Of a DNA stretch of 64,000 nt, positions 41,548-52,568 are shown one piece after another (position 1 is the first letter of the stretch; every line of letters starts with the position of its first letter). Made by a program: the position numbers and the translations under genes. Location of the stretch: positions 1-64,000 of the forward strand of contig JASLAX010000007.1 in the NCBI GenBank assembly GCA_030146875.1. Direction: 5' to 3'. The notes under the pieces were generated by a model. That model made no database searches, had not been told where the DNA came from, and worked only from the letters and a program-made list of their open reading frames with translations. This DNA is from Longimicrobiaceae bacterium (GTDB lineage: Bacteria > Gemmatimonadota > Gemmatimonadetes > Longimicrobiales > Longimicrobiaceae).

Positions 41548-42501
41548 ATGCCCGACCGTTCCTTTTCCAGCGGCAACCTGATGATGCTCGCCGGCACGGC
41601 CAACCAGCCGCTGGCGGAGGAGATCGCGACCTCGCTGGAGATCCCCCTGGGGGCGGTGACGGTGCGCCGCTTCGCCGACGGCGAGATCTTCGTCCGGATC
41701 GACGAGAACGTGCGCGGGCGTGATCTGTTCATCGTGCAGTCCACCCCCGCGCCGGCCGACACCATCATGGAGCTCCTGCTCCTGATCGACGCGGCCCGCC
41801 GCGCCTCGGCGGCACGGATCACGGCGGTGGTGCCGTACTTCGGGTACGCGCGCCAGGACCGCAAGGACCAGCCGCGGGTGGCGATCGGGGCCAAGCTGGT
41901 GGCGAACATGCTCACCACCGCCGGCGCCGACCGGGTGCTGAGCGTGGACTTCCACCAGCACCAGCTCCAGGGGTTCTTCGACATCCCGGTGGACCACCTG
42001 TACGCCGCGCCGGTGCTGACCCGCTACTTCCGCGAGAAGAAGCTGGACAACCTGGTGGTGGTGGCGCCGGACGTGGGCTCGGCCAAGATGGCGCGCGGCT
42101 TCGCCAAGCGCCTGGGGGGCAGCATCGGCATCATCGACAAGCGGCGCCCCACGGCCAACGTGGCCGAGGTGATGAACGTGATCGGCGAGGTGGAGGGGAA
42201 GGACTGCCTGCTGGCCGACGACATGATCGACACGGCGGGCACGATGGCCGAGGCGGTGGTGGCGCTCAAGAGCCGCGGGGCACGGGACGTGTACTGCTGC
42301 GCCACGCACGCGCTGCTCTCGGGCCCGGCGGTGGAGCGGCTCAGCTCGGCCCCGCTCAAGGAGCTGGTGGTGACGAACACGGTGCACGTCCCCGAGGAGA
42401 AGCGCTTCGACCGTCTCACCGTGCTTTCCGTGTCGCCGCTGGTCGCCCGCGCCATCCGCTACACGCACAGCAACGAGTCCGTAAGCTCGCTCTTCGACTA
42501 G
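41548..42501 (+). CDS. prs: Ribose-phosphate pyrophosphokinase
   Basis: This 317-aa cytoplasmic enzyme makes PRPP from ribose 5-phosphate and ATP for nucleotide, histidine and tryptophan synthesis. Marks are VRRFADGEIFVRI, VVPYFGYARQDRKDQPR (the ATP-binding flexible region), and the PRPP-binding loop LLADDMIDTAGTM. The usual DLH in the signature reads VDFHQHQLQGFF, a mild variation. GCGGAG precedes the ATG. It is followed by rplY and pth, a classical housekeeping order. Confidence 0.97.
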   Translation: MPDRSFSSGNLMMLAGTANQPLAEEIATSLEIPLGAVTVRRFADGEIFVRIDENVRGRDLFIVQSTPAPADTIMELLLLIDAARRASAARITAVVPYFGYARQDRKDQPRVAIGAKLVANMLTTAGADRVLSVDFHQHQLQGFFDIPVDHLYAAPVLTRYFREKKLDNLVVVAPDVGSAKMARGFAKRLGGSIGIIDKRRPTANVAEVMNVIGEVEGKDCLLADDMIDTAGTMAEAVVALKSRGARDVYCCATHALLSGPAVERLSSAPLKELVVTNTVHVPEEKRFDRLTVLSVSPLVARAIRYTHSNESVSSLFD

Positions 42502-42576
42502 CGAAGGGCAGGGAAGCACCGATGGGCGCGGATCCCCGCGCCCTCGCGAGGTTATCCAGGAACAGGGAGGTTTTTC

Positions 42577-43209
42577 ATGGCCGCGAACACGCTCAACGTC
42601 CGCCCCCGCAGCGACGGCGGGAAGGGAGTGGCCCGCAAGCTCCGCGCTGCCGGCCAGGTCCCCGGCGTCCTGTACGGGCACGGCGACGAGACCCGCCCGC
42701 TCTCGGTCGACGCCCACGACCTGGAGCTCCTGCTGGCGCACGCCCGCGAGGGCTCGCGCGTGTCGCTCACTATCGAGGGCGGCGGCACCGCCGACGTGCT
42801 GATCCGCGAGGTGCAGCAGCACCCCTATCGTCCCGACATCCTGCACGTGGACTTCCAGCAGCTCCACGCCAACGAGACCATCAAGCTGCAGATCCCGGTG
42901 CGGATCGTCGGCTCCCCCGTGGGCGTGCACAGCGAGGGCGGCGTGCTGGACCAGGTGATGCACGACCTGGACGTGGAGTGCCTGCCGCGCGACATCCCGG
43001 ACGGGGTGGAGGTGGACGTGAGCGCCCTGGCCATCGGCGACTCCATCCGCGTGCAGGACCTGTCGATCAAGGGCGTGAAGATCCTCCACGACGACGACGT
43101 GACCGTGGCCCACGTGCTGCCCCCGACGGTGCAGGAGCCCGAGGAGGGTGACGAGCCCGCCGCCGGCGAGCCCGAGGTGATCCGCGGGGCCAAGACCGAC
43201 GGCGAGTGA
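42577..43209 (+). CDS. rplY: 50S ribosomal protein L25/general stress protein Ctc
   Basis: This 210-aa long-form L25 binds 5S rRNA. The N-terminal L25 domain (RPRSDGGKGVARKLRAAGQVPGVLYG) is followed by the TL5/Ctc beta domain (about 95-190) and an acidic C-terminal tail. GGGAGG stands 6 bases before the ATG at 42577. It lies between prs and pth, the conserved order in many bacteria. Confidence 0.95.
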   Translation: MAANTLNVRPRSDGGKGVARKLRAAGQVPGVLYGHGDETRPLSVDAHDLELLLAHAREGSRVSLTIEGGGTADVLIREVQQHPYRPDILHVDFQQLHANETIKLQIPVRIVGSPVGVHSEGGVLDQVMHDLDVECLPRDIPDGVEVDVSALAIGDSIRVQDLSIKGVKILHDDDVTVAHVLPPTVQEPEEGDEPAAGEPEVIRGAKTDGE

Positions 43210-43249
43210 CGGGAGCGTTCCACCGGTCCGGCCGCCGCGGGGGTGAGCG

Positions 43250-43822
43250 GTGGCCGGGCTGAAGGTGGTGGCGGGGCTGGGGAACCCCGGCCGGGAGTAC
43301 GCCGGCACCCGCCACAACGTGGGGTGGTGGCTGCTCGACGCGCTGATGGACGCCTGGGGCTTCGGCCGCTTCCGCGCCGAGAAGGCGTCGGCGGTGGCGT
43401 CGGGACGCGTGGAGCCGCACGCGGTGCGCCTGGTGAAGCCCCTCACCTACATGAACCGCAGCGGCTCCGCCCTGCTGCCGTACGCGCGGCTGAACGCGCT
43501 GGACGTGTCGCGCGACCTGCTGGTGGTGGTGGACGACGTGGCCCTGCCCCCGGGCAGGGTCCGCTTCCGCCCCGACGGCTCCCCCGGGGGCCACAACGGG
43601 CTGAAGTCGGTGGAGCACGTGCTGGGGACGCGGGAGTACGCCCGCCTGCGCATCGGCGTGGGCGCGGCGCCGCCGGAGACGGACCTGGCCGCCTGGGTGC
43701 TCTCGCCCCCGCCGCCGGAGGAGCGCGACGCCGTCCTGGCGCGCTTCCCAGAGCTGGTGGAGGGGGTGGCGCTCTGGATGCACGAGGGGATCGAGGCCGC
43801 GATGCAGCGCCACAACGGCTGA
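43250..43822 (+). CDS. pth: Peptidyl-tRNA hydrolase
   Basis: This 190-aa enzyme releases tRNA from prematurely dropped peptidyl-tRNA. Catalytic residues are visible: Asn/His in GLGNPGREYAGTRHNVGW, Asn in YMNRSG, Asp in VVDDVALPPGRVR, and Asn in GGHNGLKS. It uses a GTG start at 43250. It is 40 bases downstream of rplY, so probably co-transcribed. Confidence 0.97.
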   Translation: MAGLKVVAGLGNPGREYAGTRHNVGWWLLDALMDAWGFGRFRAEKASAVASGRVEPHAVRLVKPLTYMNRSGSALLPYARLNALDVSRDLLVVVDDVALPPGRVRFRPDGSPGGHNGLKSVEHVLGTREYARLRIGVGAAPPETDLAAWVLSPPPPEERDAVLARFPELVEGVALWMHEGIEAAMQRHNG

Positions 43823-43882
43823 GACCGCCCGCGCCGCCGCCCGCTCCGGGCCGTGGCGCTTCCCCGGACCGGAGGGTGCGCG

Positions 43883-46024
43883 TTGAGCCTGACGGACCTG
43901 ACCCCCTGGAGCTGGACCCTCGCCCTCGCCGGCCTGGCGGTCGCCGAGTGGCTCGCCACGACCCTGCGTGCCCGCTCCACCGGGAGCGAGGCCATGCGGG
44001 CCCTCTCCGCGCAGGTCTCGGCGGGGGCCTCCGCCCTGCTCCGCCGGCAGGCCGTGGTGCTGGCCGCCTTCGCCGCCGGCTCCGCGCTCCTCCTCTGGCT
44101 CGCCGTGGGCGACCGCACCGCGCTGGCGTTCGTGGCCGGGGCGGCGTCCGCCGCGGCCATCGGCTGGGCGGGCACCTGGGCCGCCACCCACGCCGGCGTC
44201 CGCGCAGCCGAGGCGGCACGGCTGGACGGCGAGCCGGGCGCGCTCCGCACCGTCCTGATGGGCGCCGCCGTGCTGGCGCTCACCGCGGCCTCTATCGGCC
44301 TGCTGGGCCCCGGCCTGGGATACCTGCTGGGCGTGCACCTTCCCGGCGTGATCGAGACGGCGCGCTTCGAGGAGTTCGCCGGGATCGTCGCGGGGTACGC
44401 CGCGGGGGCCTCCGCCGTGGCGCTGCTGGCGCGCGTGGGGGGCGGGATCTTCCACAAGGCGGCGGACGTGGCCGCGCACCTGGTCGCGGAGAACGAGGGG
44501 ATGGGGGAGGACGACCCCCGCAACCCCGCCGCCGTGGCCGACCACGTGGGCGACTGCGTGGGGGGGACGGCGGGCGTGGGCGTGGACCTGTTCGAGAGCT
44601 ACGCGGGGGCGCTGGTCGCTAGCGTTGCCATCGCGGCCACCTCCCCCGCGTTCGCGGGGTACGACGCGCGCGTGGCGGGGATCGCGCTCCCCATCCTGGC
44701 GGCGGCGGTGGGGCTGCTCGTCTCCCTGCTGGGCATCGGGGCGATGGTGCTGCTGCGGGCGCGGGAGCCGGCGCAGGTGCTGCGGAACGTGACCCTGGCC
44801 GCGGTCGCCGTCTTCCTGGTGGCGATGTTCTTCGTAGTGCGCGCGCTGGGGTTCGACCTGGCGGATCCCCAGACGGGCGACGCCTACCGCTGGGACGCGC
44901 CGTACTGGGCGATGCTCGTCGGCGCGCTGGCAGGGCTGCTCGCCGGCCTCGCCTCGGGGTGGTACGCGGCGGGTCGGCCGGTGCGGCGGGTGGCCGAGGG
45001 CGCGAAGGGCGGCGTGGCCACGGTGGTGATCGCGGGCCTGGCCGTGGGGATGGAGTCGACGGTGGTGCCGCTCGTCGCCATCTGCATCGCGCTCAGCGCG
45101 GCGCACGCGCTCTGCGGGCTCTTCGGGATCGCCGTGGCGGCGGTGGGAATGCTGTCCACCGTGGGGGTGATGCTGGCCGTCGCGGCCTACGGGCCGATCG
45201 CGGACGACGCGGGCGGGGTGGCGGAGATGTGCCACCTGGGCCCGGAGGTGCGGCGCGTGACCGACCGGCTGGACGCGGCGGGGAGCGTGGCCAGCGCCGT
45301 CGGGCGCGGCTGGGTCGTGGGCTCCGCCGCCCTCGCCGCGGTCGCGCTCTTCTCCGCCTATGCGTCCCTCGTCGGTCTCGGGGAGCGGGGGATCGCGCTG
45401 GCGGACCCCCGCGCGGTGGCCGGCCTCTTCCTGGGCGGCGCCATCCCCTTCCTGGTGGCGGCGCTGACGGTGGGGGCGGTGGGACGTACGGCGCAGGCGA
45501 TCGCGGAGGACGCGCGGCGGCAGATCGCGGCCGAGCCCGGCATCCGCGAGGGCACCGTCGCGCCCGACGCGGCGGCCTGCGTGGACCTCTCCGCGCGCGC
45601 GGCCCTCCGGGGGATGCTGGTTCCCGGCCTCCTCGCCGTCCTGGCCCCCGTCGCGGTGGGCGCGCTGCTGGGCGTGCACGCGCTGGGCGGCCTGGTCGCC
45701 GGAACGACGCTCACCGGCGTGCTCCTGGCGTTCTTCCTGGGGAACGCGGGGGAGGCGCTGGACCGGGCGCGGGTGTGGATCGAGACCAGCGGAGGGCGCG
45801 GGACGCCGGCCCACGGTGCCGCCGTGATCGCGGACACCGTGGGCGACCCGCTCAAGGACGCCGCGGGCCCCGCGATGGGCATCCTGGTGAAGGTGATGGC
45901 CGCCGTCTCGCTGGTGATCGCCCCCTGGCTGGCCCGCCTGCACGGTATCGACCCCGCCGTGGCCGAGCCCGCGGAGGCGCTGCTGGACGGCATCGGCCGC
46001 GCGGTGGTGGCGATGCTCGGCTGA
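43883..46024 (+). CDS. Membrane pyrophosphatase homologue with altered catalytic motifs
   Basis: This 713-aa protein has about 16 membrane helices, the full size of ion-pumping membrane pyrophosphatases (HppA). The fold is clear: GGGIFHKAADV, EDDPRNPA, MESTVVPL, AVGMLSTVG, and TVGDPLKDAAGPAMGILVKVM. However, active-site positions that are nearly invariant in the family differ. DVGADLVGK reads DVAAHLVAE (Asp to H199, Lys to E203), ADNVGDNVGD reads ADHVGDCVGG (H221, C225, G228), TDAYGPIADN reads VAAYGPIADD (Asp to A434, Asn to D442), and the GNTT...KG segment reads GSVA...RG (R475). TTG at 43883 follows GGAGGG by 6 bases. It may be a diverged or non-pumping form. Confidence 0.85.
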   Translation: MSLTDLTPWSWTLALAGLAVAEWLATTLRARSTGSEAMRALSAQVSAGASALLRRQAVVLAAFAAGSALLLWLAVGDRTALAFVAGAASAAAIGWAGTWAATHAGVRAAEAARLDGEPGALRTVLMGAAVLALTAASIGLLGPGLGYLLGVHLPGVIETARFEEFAGIVAGYAAGASAVALLARVGGGIFHKAADVAAHLVAENEGMGEDDPRNPAAVADHVGDCVGGTAGVGVDLFESYAGALVASVAIAATSPAFAGYDARVAGIALPILAAAVGLLVSLLGIGAMVLLRAREPAQVLRNVTLAAVAVFLVAMFFVVRALGFDLADPQTGDAYRWDAPYWAMLVGALAGLLAGLASGWYAAGRPVRRVAEGAKGGVATVVIAGLAVGMESTVVPLVAICIALSAAHALCGLFGIAVAAVGMLSTVGVMLAVAAYGPIADDAGGVAEMCHLGPEVRRVTDRLDAAGSVASAVGRGWVVGSAALAAVALFSAYASLVGLGERGIALADPRAVAGLFLGGAIPFLVAALTVGAVGRTAQAIAEDARRQIAAEPGIREGTVAPDAAACVDLSARAALRGMLVPGLLAVLAPVAVGALLGVHALGGLVAGTTLTGVLLAFFLGNAGEALDRARVWIETSGGRGTPAHGAAVIADTVGDPLKDAAGPAMGILVKVMAAVSLVIAPWLARLHGIDPAVAEPAEALLDGIGRAVVAMLG

Positions 46025-46326
46025 TCCACCACGCACGACGGCGGGCACGAGGGGGCGCTTCCGACGAGGGGGCGCCCCTTCGCGCGCCTCGCCACCCGCG
46101 TCTCGCCGATGTGGGTGCGATCGTCCTCTCCCGTGGACAGCGGAAACGCGCCGTCCCACGGCGACCGGACGGCTCGACCACCGCCATCTCGTTTCGTCCG
46201 AATGCCTTCTGCGGTCGGCGCGGAAACGGGCGACGCCGGGCATGTGGGTTGACTCTCCGGATGGCGTGCGCCGGGCCCGCCGCGCGCCCTGATATCCATA
46301 GATCTTCATCCTCGGGAGACCCTGCC
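46025..46326. other. Intergenic region, no gene seen
   Basis: In 302 bp between the pyrophosphatase homologue and a lipoprotein gene, the last 60 bases, containing TGATATCCATAGATCTTC, are AT-richer and probably hold the lipoprotein promoter. No RNA or coding feature is recognised. Confidence 0.45.
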
Positions 46327-46719
46327 ATGCGCCGCACCATCCTGCTCGCCGCCCTACTCCTCCCGCTCTCCCTCGGCGCCTGCGTCAGCGTGGAGGCCAC
46401 CCGCCTGGGGCACGCCGCCTACTCGCCCGTCCCCGAGAGCGAGGTCGTCGTCTACCAGCGCGAGAGCGACGTACGCGGCGCCTTCGAGAAGGTCGCCGTC
46501 GTGTACGTGGAGGGGAACACCGACTTCTCCAGCCGCGAGCGGATGGTGGACGCGGCGCGGAAGAAGGCGGCGCGGCTGGGGGCAAACGCCATCGTGCTCA
46601 GCTCGTTCCAGGAGCCCTCCACGCTGGAGCGCGTGGCGGCCCACGTGCTGGACGTGCAGACCAACCGGCGCACCGAGATCCTGGCGATCCGAGTGGCGCA
46701 CGAGGCGCACCGGCCCTGA
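46327..46719 (+). CDS. Small lipoprotein of unknown function
   Basis: This 130-aa protein has a signal peptide and lipobox LSLGAC (Cys 19). The mature domain alternates strands and helices, with VAVVYVEGNTDFSSRERMVD, AARKKAARLGANAIVL and a final basic stretch; it resembles small domains of the YbjQ/DUF4156 type, which combine an A-R-x-x-A-x-x-L-G-A-N-A motif with beta strands. No enzymatic residues are recognised. ATG at 46327. Confidence 0.75.
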   Translation: MRRTILLAALLLPLSLGACVSVEATRLGHAAYSPVPESEVVVYQRESDVRGAFEKVAVVYVEGNTDFSSRERMVDAARKKAARLGANAIVLSSFQEPSTLERVAAHVLDVQTNRRTEILAIRVAHEAHRP

Positions 46720-46838
46720 GGTGGGGGCGCCGGGTTGATCCCCGGCGCGGCGCGCGGTAGATTCATGCTCCGGCCGGAGCCCTTCCCTGGGCGTCCGGCC
46801 GCTGCGTTTTTGCCCCGAACCGGACACCGGACCTCTCC

Positions 46839-47939
46839 ATGCTCAAGCTCGGGATCGTGGGCCTTCCCAACGTCGGGAAGTCGACCCTCTTCAACGCCCT
46901 GACCTCCGCCGGGGCCGACGCGGCCAACTACCCGTTCTGCACCGTCGAGCCGAACGTGGGGATGGTCGAGGTGCCGGACCCGCGGGTGGACCTGCTGGCG
47001 GAGAAGGTCCAGCCGCAGCGCGTCGTCCGCGCGGTGGTGCAGTTCGTGGACATCGCCGGGCTGGTGAAGGGCGCGTCCGAGGGCGAGGGGCTGGGCAACC
47101 AGTTCCTCACCAACATCCGCGAGACCGACGCGGTGGTCCACGTGGTCCGCTGCTTCGACGACCCCGACGTGGTGCACGTGATGGGCGGCGTGGACCCGGT
47201 GCGCGACCGCGAGGTCATCAACCTGGAGCTGATCCTCTCGGACCTGGCCGTGGCCGAGAAGCGGCTGGAGAAGGTGAAGAAGACCGCCCGCGGCGGCGAC
47301 CGCGAGGCGCAGGCCGAGCTGGCGCTGGTGGAGCGCATGGTCGCCGCGCTGGGCGAGGGCCGCCCGGCGCGCTCGGTGGAGGTGGACGCCGAGGAGCGCA
47401 AGCTGCTCAAGAGCTTCAACCTGCTCACCTCCAAGCCCGTCCTCTATCTCGCCAACGTCGCCGAGACGGACCTGCCCGAGGGGGAGAACGACTTCGTCCG
47501 CGCGCTGCGCACCGCGGTGGAGGCGAGCGGCGAGCAGGCGGAGGTGATCCCCATCTCCAGCAAGATCGAGTCGGAGCTCTCGGAGCTTCCCGAGGAGGAG
47601 CGCGCGGAGTACCTGGGCTCGCTGGGGCTGGAGGAGCCGGGGCTGCACCGACTGATCCGCGGCGGCTACCGCCTGCTGGGCCTGCAGGTGTACTTCACGG
47701 CCGGCGAGAAGGAGGTCCGCGCCTGGGAGATCCCGGTGGGCGCCAAGGGCCCCGAGGCCGCGGGCGTGATCCACACCGACTTCGAGCGCGGCTTCATCCG
47801 CGCCGAGACGGTGGCGTTCGAGGACTTCAAGCGCCTGGGCAGCGTGAAGGCGGCCCGCGACGCCGGCCTGATGCGCTCCGAGGGCAAGGAGTACGTCGTG
47901 CAGGACGGCGACATCCTGCTCTTCCGCTTCAACGTCTAG
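46839..47939 (+). CDS. ychF: Redox-regulated P-loop ATPase YchF
   Basis: This 366-aa Obg-family protein hydrolyses ATP, not GTP, and associates with ribosomes. It has the P-loop GLPNVGKST (residues 7-15), switch regions (DIAGLVKGASEGEGLGNQFL), and a nucleotide-specificity motif of the NxxE type in LYLANVAETD. The C-terminal TGS domain (about 280-366) reads LQVYFTAGEKEVRAWEIP and ends in DGDILLFRFNV. It is full length and monocistronic. Confidence 0.97.
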   Translation: MLKLGIVGLPNVGKSTLFNALTSAGADAANYPFCTVEPNVGMVEVPDPRVDLLAEKVQPQRVVRAVVQFVDIAGLVKGASEGEGLGNQFLTNIRETDAVVHVVRCFDDPDVVHVMGGVDPVRDREVINLELILSDLAVAEKRLEKVKKTARGGDREAQAELALVERMVAALGEGRPARSVEVDAEERKLLKSFNLLTSKPVLYLANVAETDLPEGENDFVRALRTAVEASGEQAEVIPISSKIESELSELPEEERAEYLGSLGLEEPGLHRLIRGGYRLLGLQVYFTAGEKEVRAWEIPVGAKGPEAAGVIHTDFERGFIRAETVAFEDFKRLGSVKAARDAGLMRSEGKEYVVQDGDILLFRFNV

Positions 47940-48064
47940 GACGCAGAGGCCGCGACGTCCTTCGTCCTCTCCGGAAGGGCGTCGGCCTGCCCGCGTTGCC
48001 GATTCCCGGCTCCTCCACGATATTCCCGCTCCCCAGACGTTTCCTCCCTCCCCCCCCGAAGCCC

Positions 48065-48505
48065 ATGGGCCGCATGCGATTCTCCTCCCTCTCCCTGTTC
48101 GTGGCGGGCGGTCTCTGCACGGCCGGCACGGCGGCGGCCCAGACCACCGTGGCGACCCCCGCGACCTCCTACGAGCGCGGATGCCGTGGGATGGCGATCG
48201 ACATGCAGATGAGCCGGTTCTCCCCCGGCGTCCCGGCGGAGTATCCCGTGGTGACGCTGGTGGAGCCGGGCTCTCCCGCCGCGGTGGCCGGGTTTCAGGT
48301 GGGCGACTCCATCGCGTCGCAGGACGGGGTGGCGACCACCGACGGCGCCAGGCCCCGACGGTACGCCGTGGGAGACTCGATCCGCTCCGTGGTCCGCCGC
48401 GGCGGTCGCAACGTCCCCGTCCTCCTGGTGCTGGGGCGAAGGGGGAAGTCCGGTGAGGGCGCGGCGGCCACCGAGGTGTGCCGCCCCGTCGCCGCGGCCA
48501 GGTAG
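48065..48505 (+). CDS. Exported PDZ-domain protein
   Basis: This 146-aa protein has a signal peptide (LSLFVAGGLCTAGTAAAQ) and one PDZ domain in the mature part: VTLVEPGSPAAVAGFQVGDSIASQDG carries the typical G-S-P-A-x-x-A-G-x-x-x-G-D pattern, followed by strands to about 135. No protease domain is fused. Two cysteines (about C40 and C141) flank the domain. An ATG at 48074 is an equally plausible start. Probably a periplasmic scaffold or binding protein. Confidence 0.75.
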   Translation: MGRMRFSSLSLFVAGGLCTAGTAAAQTTVATPATSYERGCRGMAIDMQMSRFSPGVPAEYPVVTLVEPGSPAAVAGFQVGDSIASQDGVATTDGARPRRYAVGDSIRSVVRRGGRNVPVLLVLGRRGKSGEGAAATEVCRPVAAAR

Positions 48506-48537
48506 ATCCCCGGGACGCTCACCGCAGGCCCGCACGG

Positions 48538-48570
48538 GGAAGGGGCCGCTCCCGGTGGAGCGGCCCTTCC
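48538..48570. terminator. Hairpin between convergent genes
   Basis: A near-perfect 14-bp stem with one bulged G (48538-48552 with 48557-48570) and a CGGT loop lies between the PDZ gene (plus) and the DUF1737 gene (minus). It could end both. Confidence 0.65.
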
Positions 48571-48608
48571 GCGTTCCCGCACGTCCCGGCGGACGAGATC
48601 CCCGGCCC

Positions 48609-48794
48609 CTACCGTCCGTCCCCGAACTCCGGACCCTTTCGGTCGCGGACCATCGCCTGCGCCCACTTCGTGCTCCCGGTGTGGGTGTGGGCGACGCCCC
48701 CCTGCGGCTGCCACCCCTCCGCGATCGCGGCGCGCACGTGCTGCGTGAGGTCCCGCGAAGCGCTGGCGACGAGAATCATGTAGTCCTGGACCAT
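48609..48794 (-). CDS. DUF1737-domain small protein
   Basis: This 61-aa protein resembles DUF1737: MILVASASRDLTQHVRAAIAEGWQPQGGV, then WAQAMVRD, matching the family pattern of a helix followed by G-W-x-P-x-G-G-[IV] and a final strand with Q-A-[ML]-[VL]. The family has no known function. The start at 48794 or the in-frame ATG at 48779 are both possible. Confidence 0.75.
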   Translation of the reverse strand: MVQDYMILVASASRDLTQHVRAAIAEGWQPQGGVAHTHTGSTKWAQAMVRDRKGPEFGDGR

Positions 48795-49050
48795 GCCGTC
48801 CCTCCGCGGCTCCCGCCGCCGTACGGGTTCGAGTCAGGCGCGAGGCTGTCCGTCCTCCGCAAATCGGATGCGGGACGGGAGCCCATCCACGCGGACGTCG
48901 GGTGGAAGAGGGGCTGCGGGTGAGGGATCCCACGAGGACGAGTCCGGTGCTCCGCCGACGCCCACCGGTTGATCCGCCCTCCCCCCTCCGGGTATATTCA
49001 CCCGCGGCCATCCCCGCCGCCCGCCGTGCCCCGCAGCCCCGGCATGCACC

Positions 49051-51165
<2,115 letters not shown>

Positions 51166-51261
51166 ACGCGCCGATCCAACTCCGCCGGGGCCGGTCCGTC
51201 CCTTGCGGAGCCTCGGAGCGCGTCCGTATCTTAGGCTCCTCGCGCGCCGCACCTTGAGAGA

Positions 51262-51585
51262 ATGACGAACAACCTCCAGCAGCTCCTCCAGATGGGCCAG
51301 CAGGTGCAGGCCCGCAGCGCGGCGCTCCAGACCGAGCTCGGCAAGAAGACCGTCACGTCCTCGAGCGGGGGCGGGATGGTCACCGCCACCGCCGACGGGC
51401 TGGGCCGCATCCGCTCCCTGCGCATCGAGCCCTCGCTGGTGGCCGGCGGCGACGCGGAGATGCTGGAGGACCTGGTGCTCGCCGCCGTCTCCGAGGCCCA
51501 GACGCGGGCCCAGGCGCTGCACGACGAGGAGACGCGGAAGGCGCTGGGAGGCATGGCCTTCCCCTTCCCCCTCCCCGAGCTGTAG
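51262..51585 (+). CDS. YbaB/EbfC-family nucleoid-associated protein
   Basis: This 107-aa homodimeric DNA-binding protein has an N-terminal helix (LQQLLQMGQQVQARSAALQTELG), then strands with SSGGGMVTATADGLGRIRSLRIEPSLV, and C-terminal helices around LVLAAVSEAQTRAQALHDEE. This pattern is standard for the family, and its location between dnaX and recR is conserved across bacteria. It probably influences nucleoid structure or DNA repair. Confidence 0.94.
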   Translation: MTNNLQQLLQMGQQVQARSAALQTELGKKTVTSSSGGGMVTATADGLGRIRSLRIEPSLVAGGDAEMLEDLVLAAVSEAQTRAQALHDEETRKALGGMAFPFPLPEL

Positions 51586-51601
51586 GGGCCGGGGGACACG
51601 C

Positions 51602-52189
51602 TTGTCCGTCATCGACGAGCTGTCCGGCGAGCTGGCGCGTCTGCCGGGGATCGGCCGGAAGACGGCGCTCCGGCTCACCTTCCATCTCCTCAAGGCGCCT
51701 CCCGAAGAGGCGCAGCGCCTGTCGCGGGCCATCCTCGCCCTTCGCGAGCGGGTACGTGCCTGCGACCGCTGCGGGAACCTGACCGAGCAGAGCCCCTGCG
51801 CCATCTGCGCCTCGCCGCGGCGCGACCGCACGGTCGTCTGCGTGGTCGAGGAAGCCTCGGACGTGGTGGCGATCGAGCGGACGGGCGAGTACCGCGGGCT
51901 CTACCACGTGCTGGGGGGGCGCCTGTCGCCGCTGGACGGGATCGGCCCCGGCGAGCTGAACGTGGCGCCGCTGCTGGAGCGGTTGGCCGACGGCACGGTG
52001 CGCGAGGTGGTCCTGGCGACCAACCCCAGCGTGGAGGGCGAGGCCACGGCCCTGTACCTGCACCGGCTCGTGGCGCCGCTGGGGGCGCGGGTCACGCGCA
52101 TCGCACGGGGGCTCCCCATCGGCGGCGACCTGGAGTACGCCGACGGCGTGACCATCGCCGAGGCGATGAACGGGCGCCGCGAGCTGTAG
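51602..52189 (+). CDS. recR: Recombination mediator protein RecR
   Basis: This 195-aa protein acts with RecF and RecO in loading RecA at gaps. It has the N-terminal helix-hairpin-helix (LARLPGIGRKTALRLTFHLL), a C4 zinc finger (CDRCGNLTEQSPCAIC), and a Toprim domain (VVCVVEEASDVVAIERTG, EVVLATNPSVEGEATALYL). It uses a TTG start at 51602, 17 bases after the ybaB stop. It is slightly shorter than average but complete. Confidence 0.97.
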   Translation: MSVIDELSGELARLPGIGRKTALRLTFHLLKAPPEEAQRLSRAILALRERVRACDRCGNLTEQSPCAICASPRRDRTVVCVVEEASDVVAIERTGEYRGLYHVLGGRLSPLDGIGPGELNVAPLLERLADGTVREVVLATNPSVEGEATALYLHRLVAPLGARVTRIARGLPIGGDLEYADGVTIAEAMNGRREL

Positions 52190-52253
52190 GCCCGAAAGGG
52201 CGGGCATCCCGGCCGGCGACCCCGGCGCAACCTGCGGTCCCTCACCGGACGAC

Positions 52254-52568
52254 ATGGACAAGCAGCGCATCCTCCGAACGACCGCCTTCAGCGTCCTGGC
52301 CGTATCCGGCGTCGCGGCGCTGGGCGTGCTGCTGGTGCGCGACCAGATCTCCCGCTCGCGGAGGGACCTGTTCTCGCCGCACCCGCTGCGCCGGCTGGCC
52401 GCGCTGGAGTACCTGGGCGGGTGCCCGGCGTCGGTGGACACCGTCCTGCTCCTGCGCGACTTCCTGGCCTGGGAGCCGCGCCCCATCCTGAAGAAGAGGG
52501 CCGCCGCCGTGCTGGCACGCCTCGAGGACGCGCTCGCCGCGCGCACCGCCCCCACGGAGGTCGCCTGA
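52254..52568 (+). CDS. Small membrane-anchored protein with HEAT-like helices
   Basis: This 104-aa protein has one N-terminal membrane helix (about 10-28, TTAFSVLAVSGVAALGVLLV) followed by paired helices like one or two HEAT repeats (HPLRRLAALEYLGG, then VLLLRDFLAWEPRPILKKRAAAVLARLED). It belongs to no named family I recognise. Its stop overlaps the next start by one base (TGATG), tying it to the roadblock/mglA pair, so it may be an anchor or partner of that module. Confidence 0.75.
   Translation: MDKQRILRTTAFSVLAVSGVAALGVLLVRDQISRSRRDLFSPHPLRRLAALEYLGGCPASVDTVLLLRDFLAWEPRPILKKRAAAVLARLEDALAARTAPTEVA

Noticed and set aside
43067..46309. A 1,080-codon minus-strand frame opposite pth and the pyrophosphatase homologue
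   Set aside because: No recognisable domain, and both plus-strand genes in this stretch are certain.
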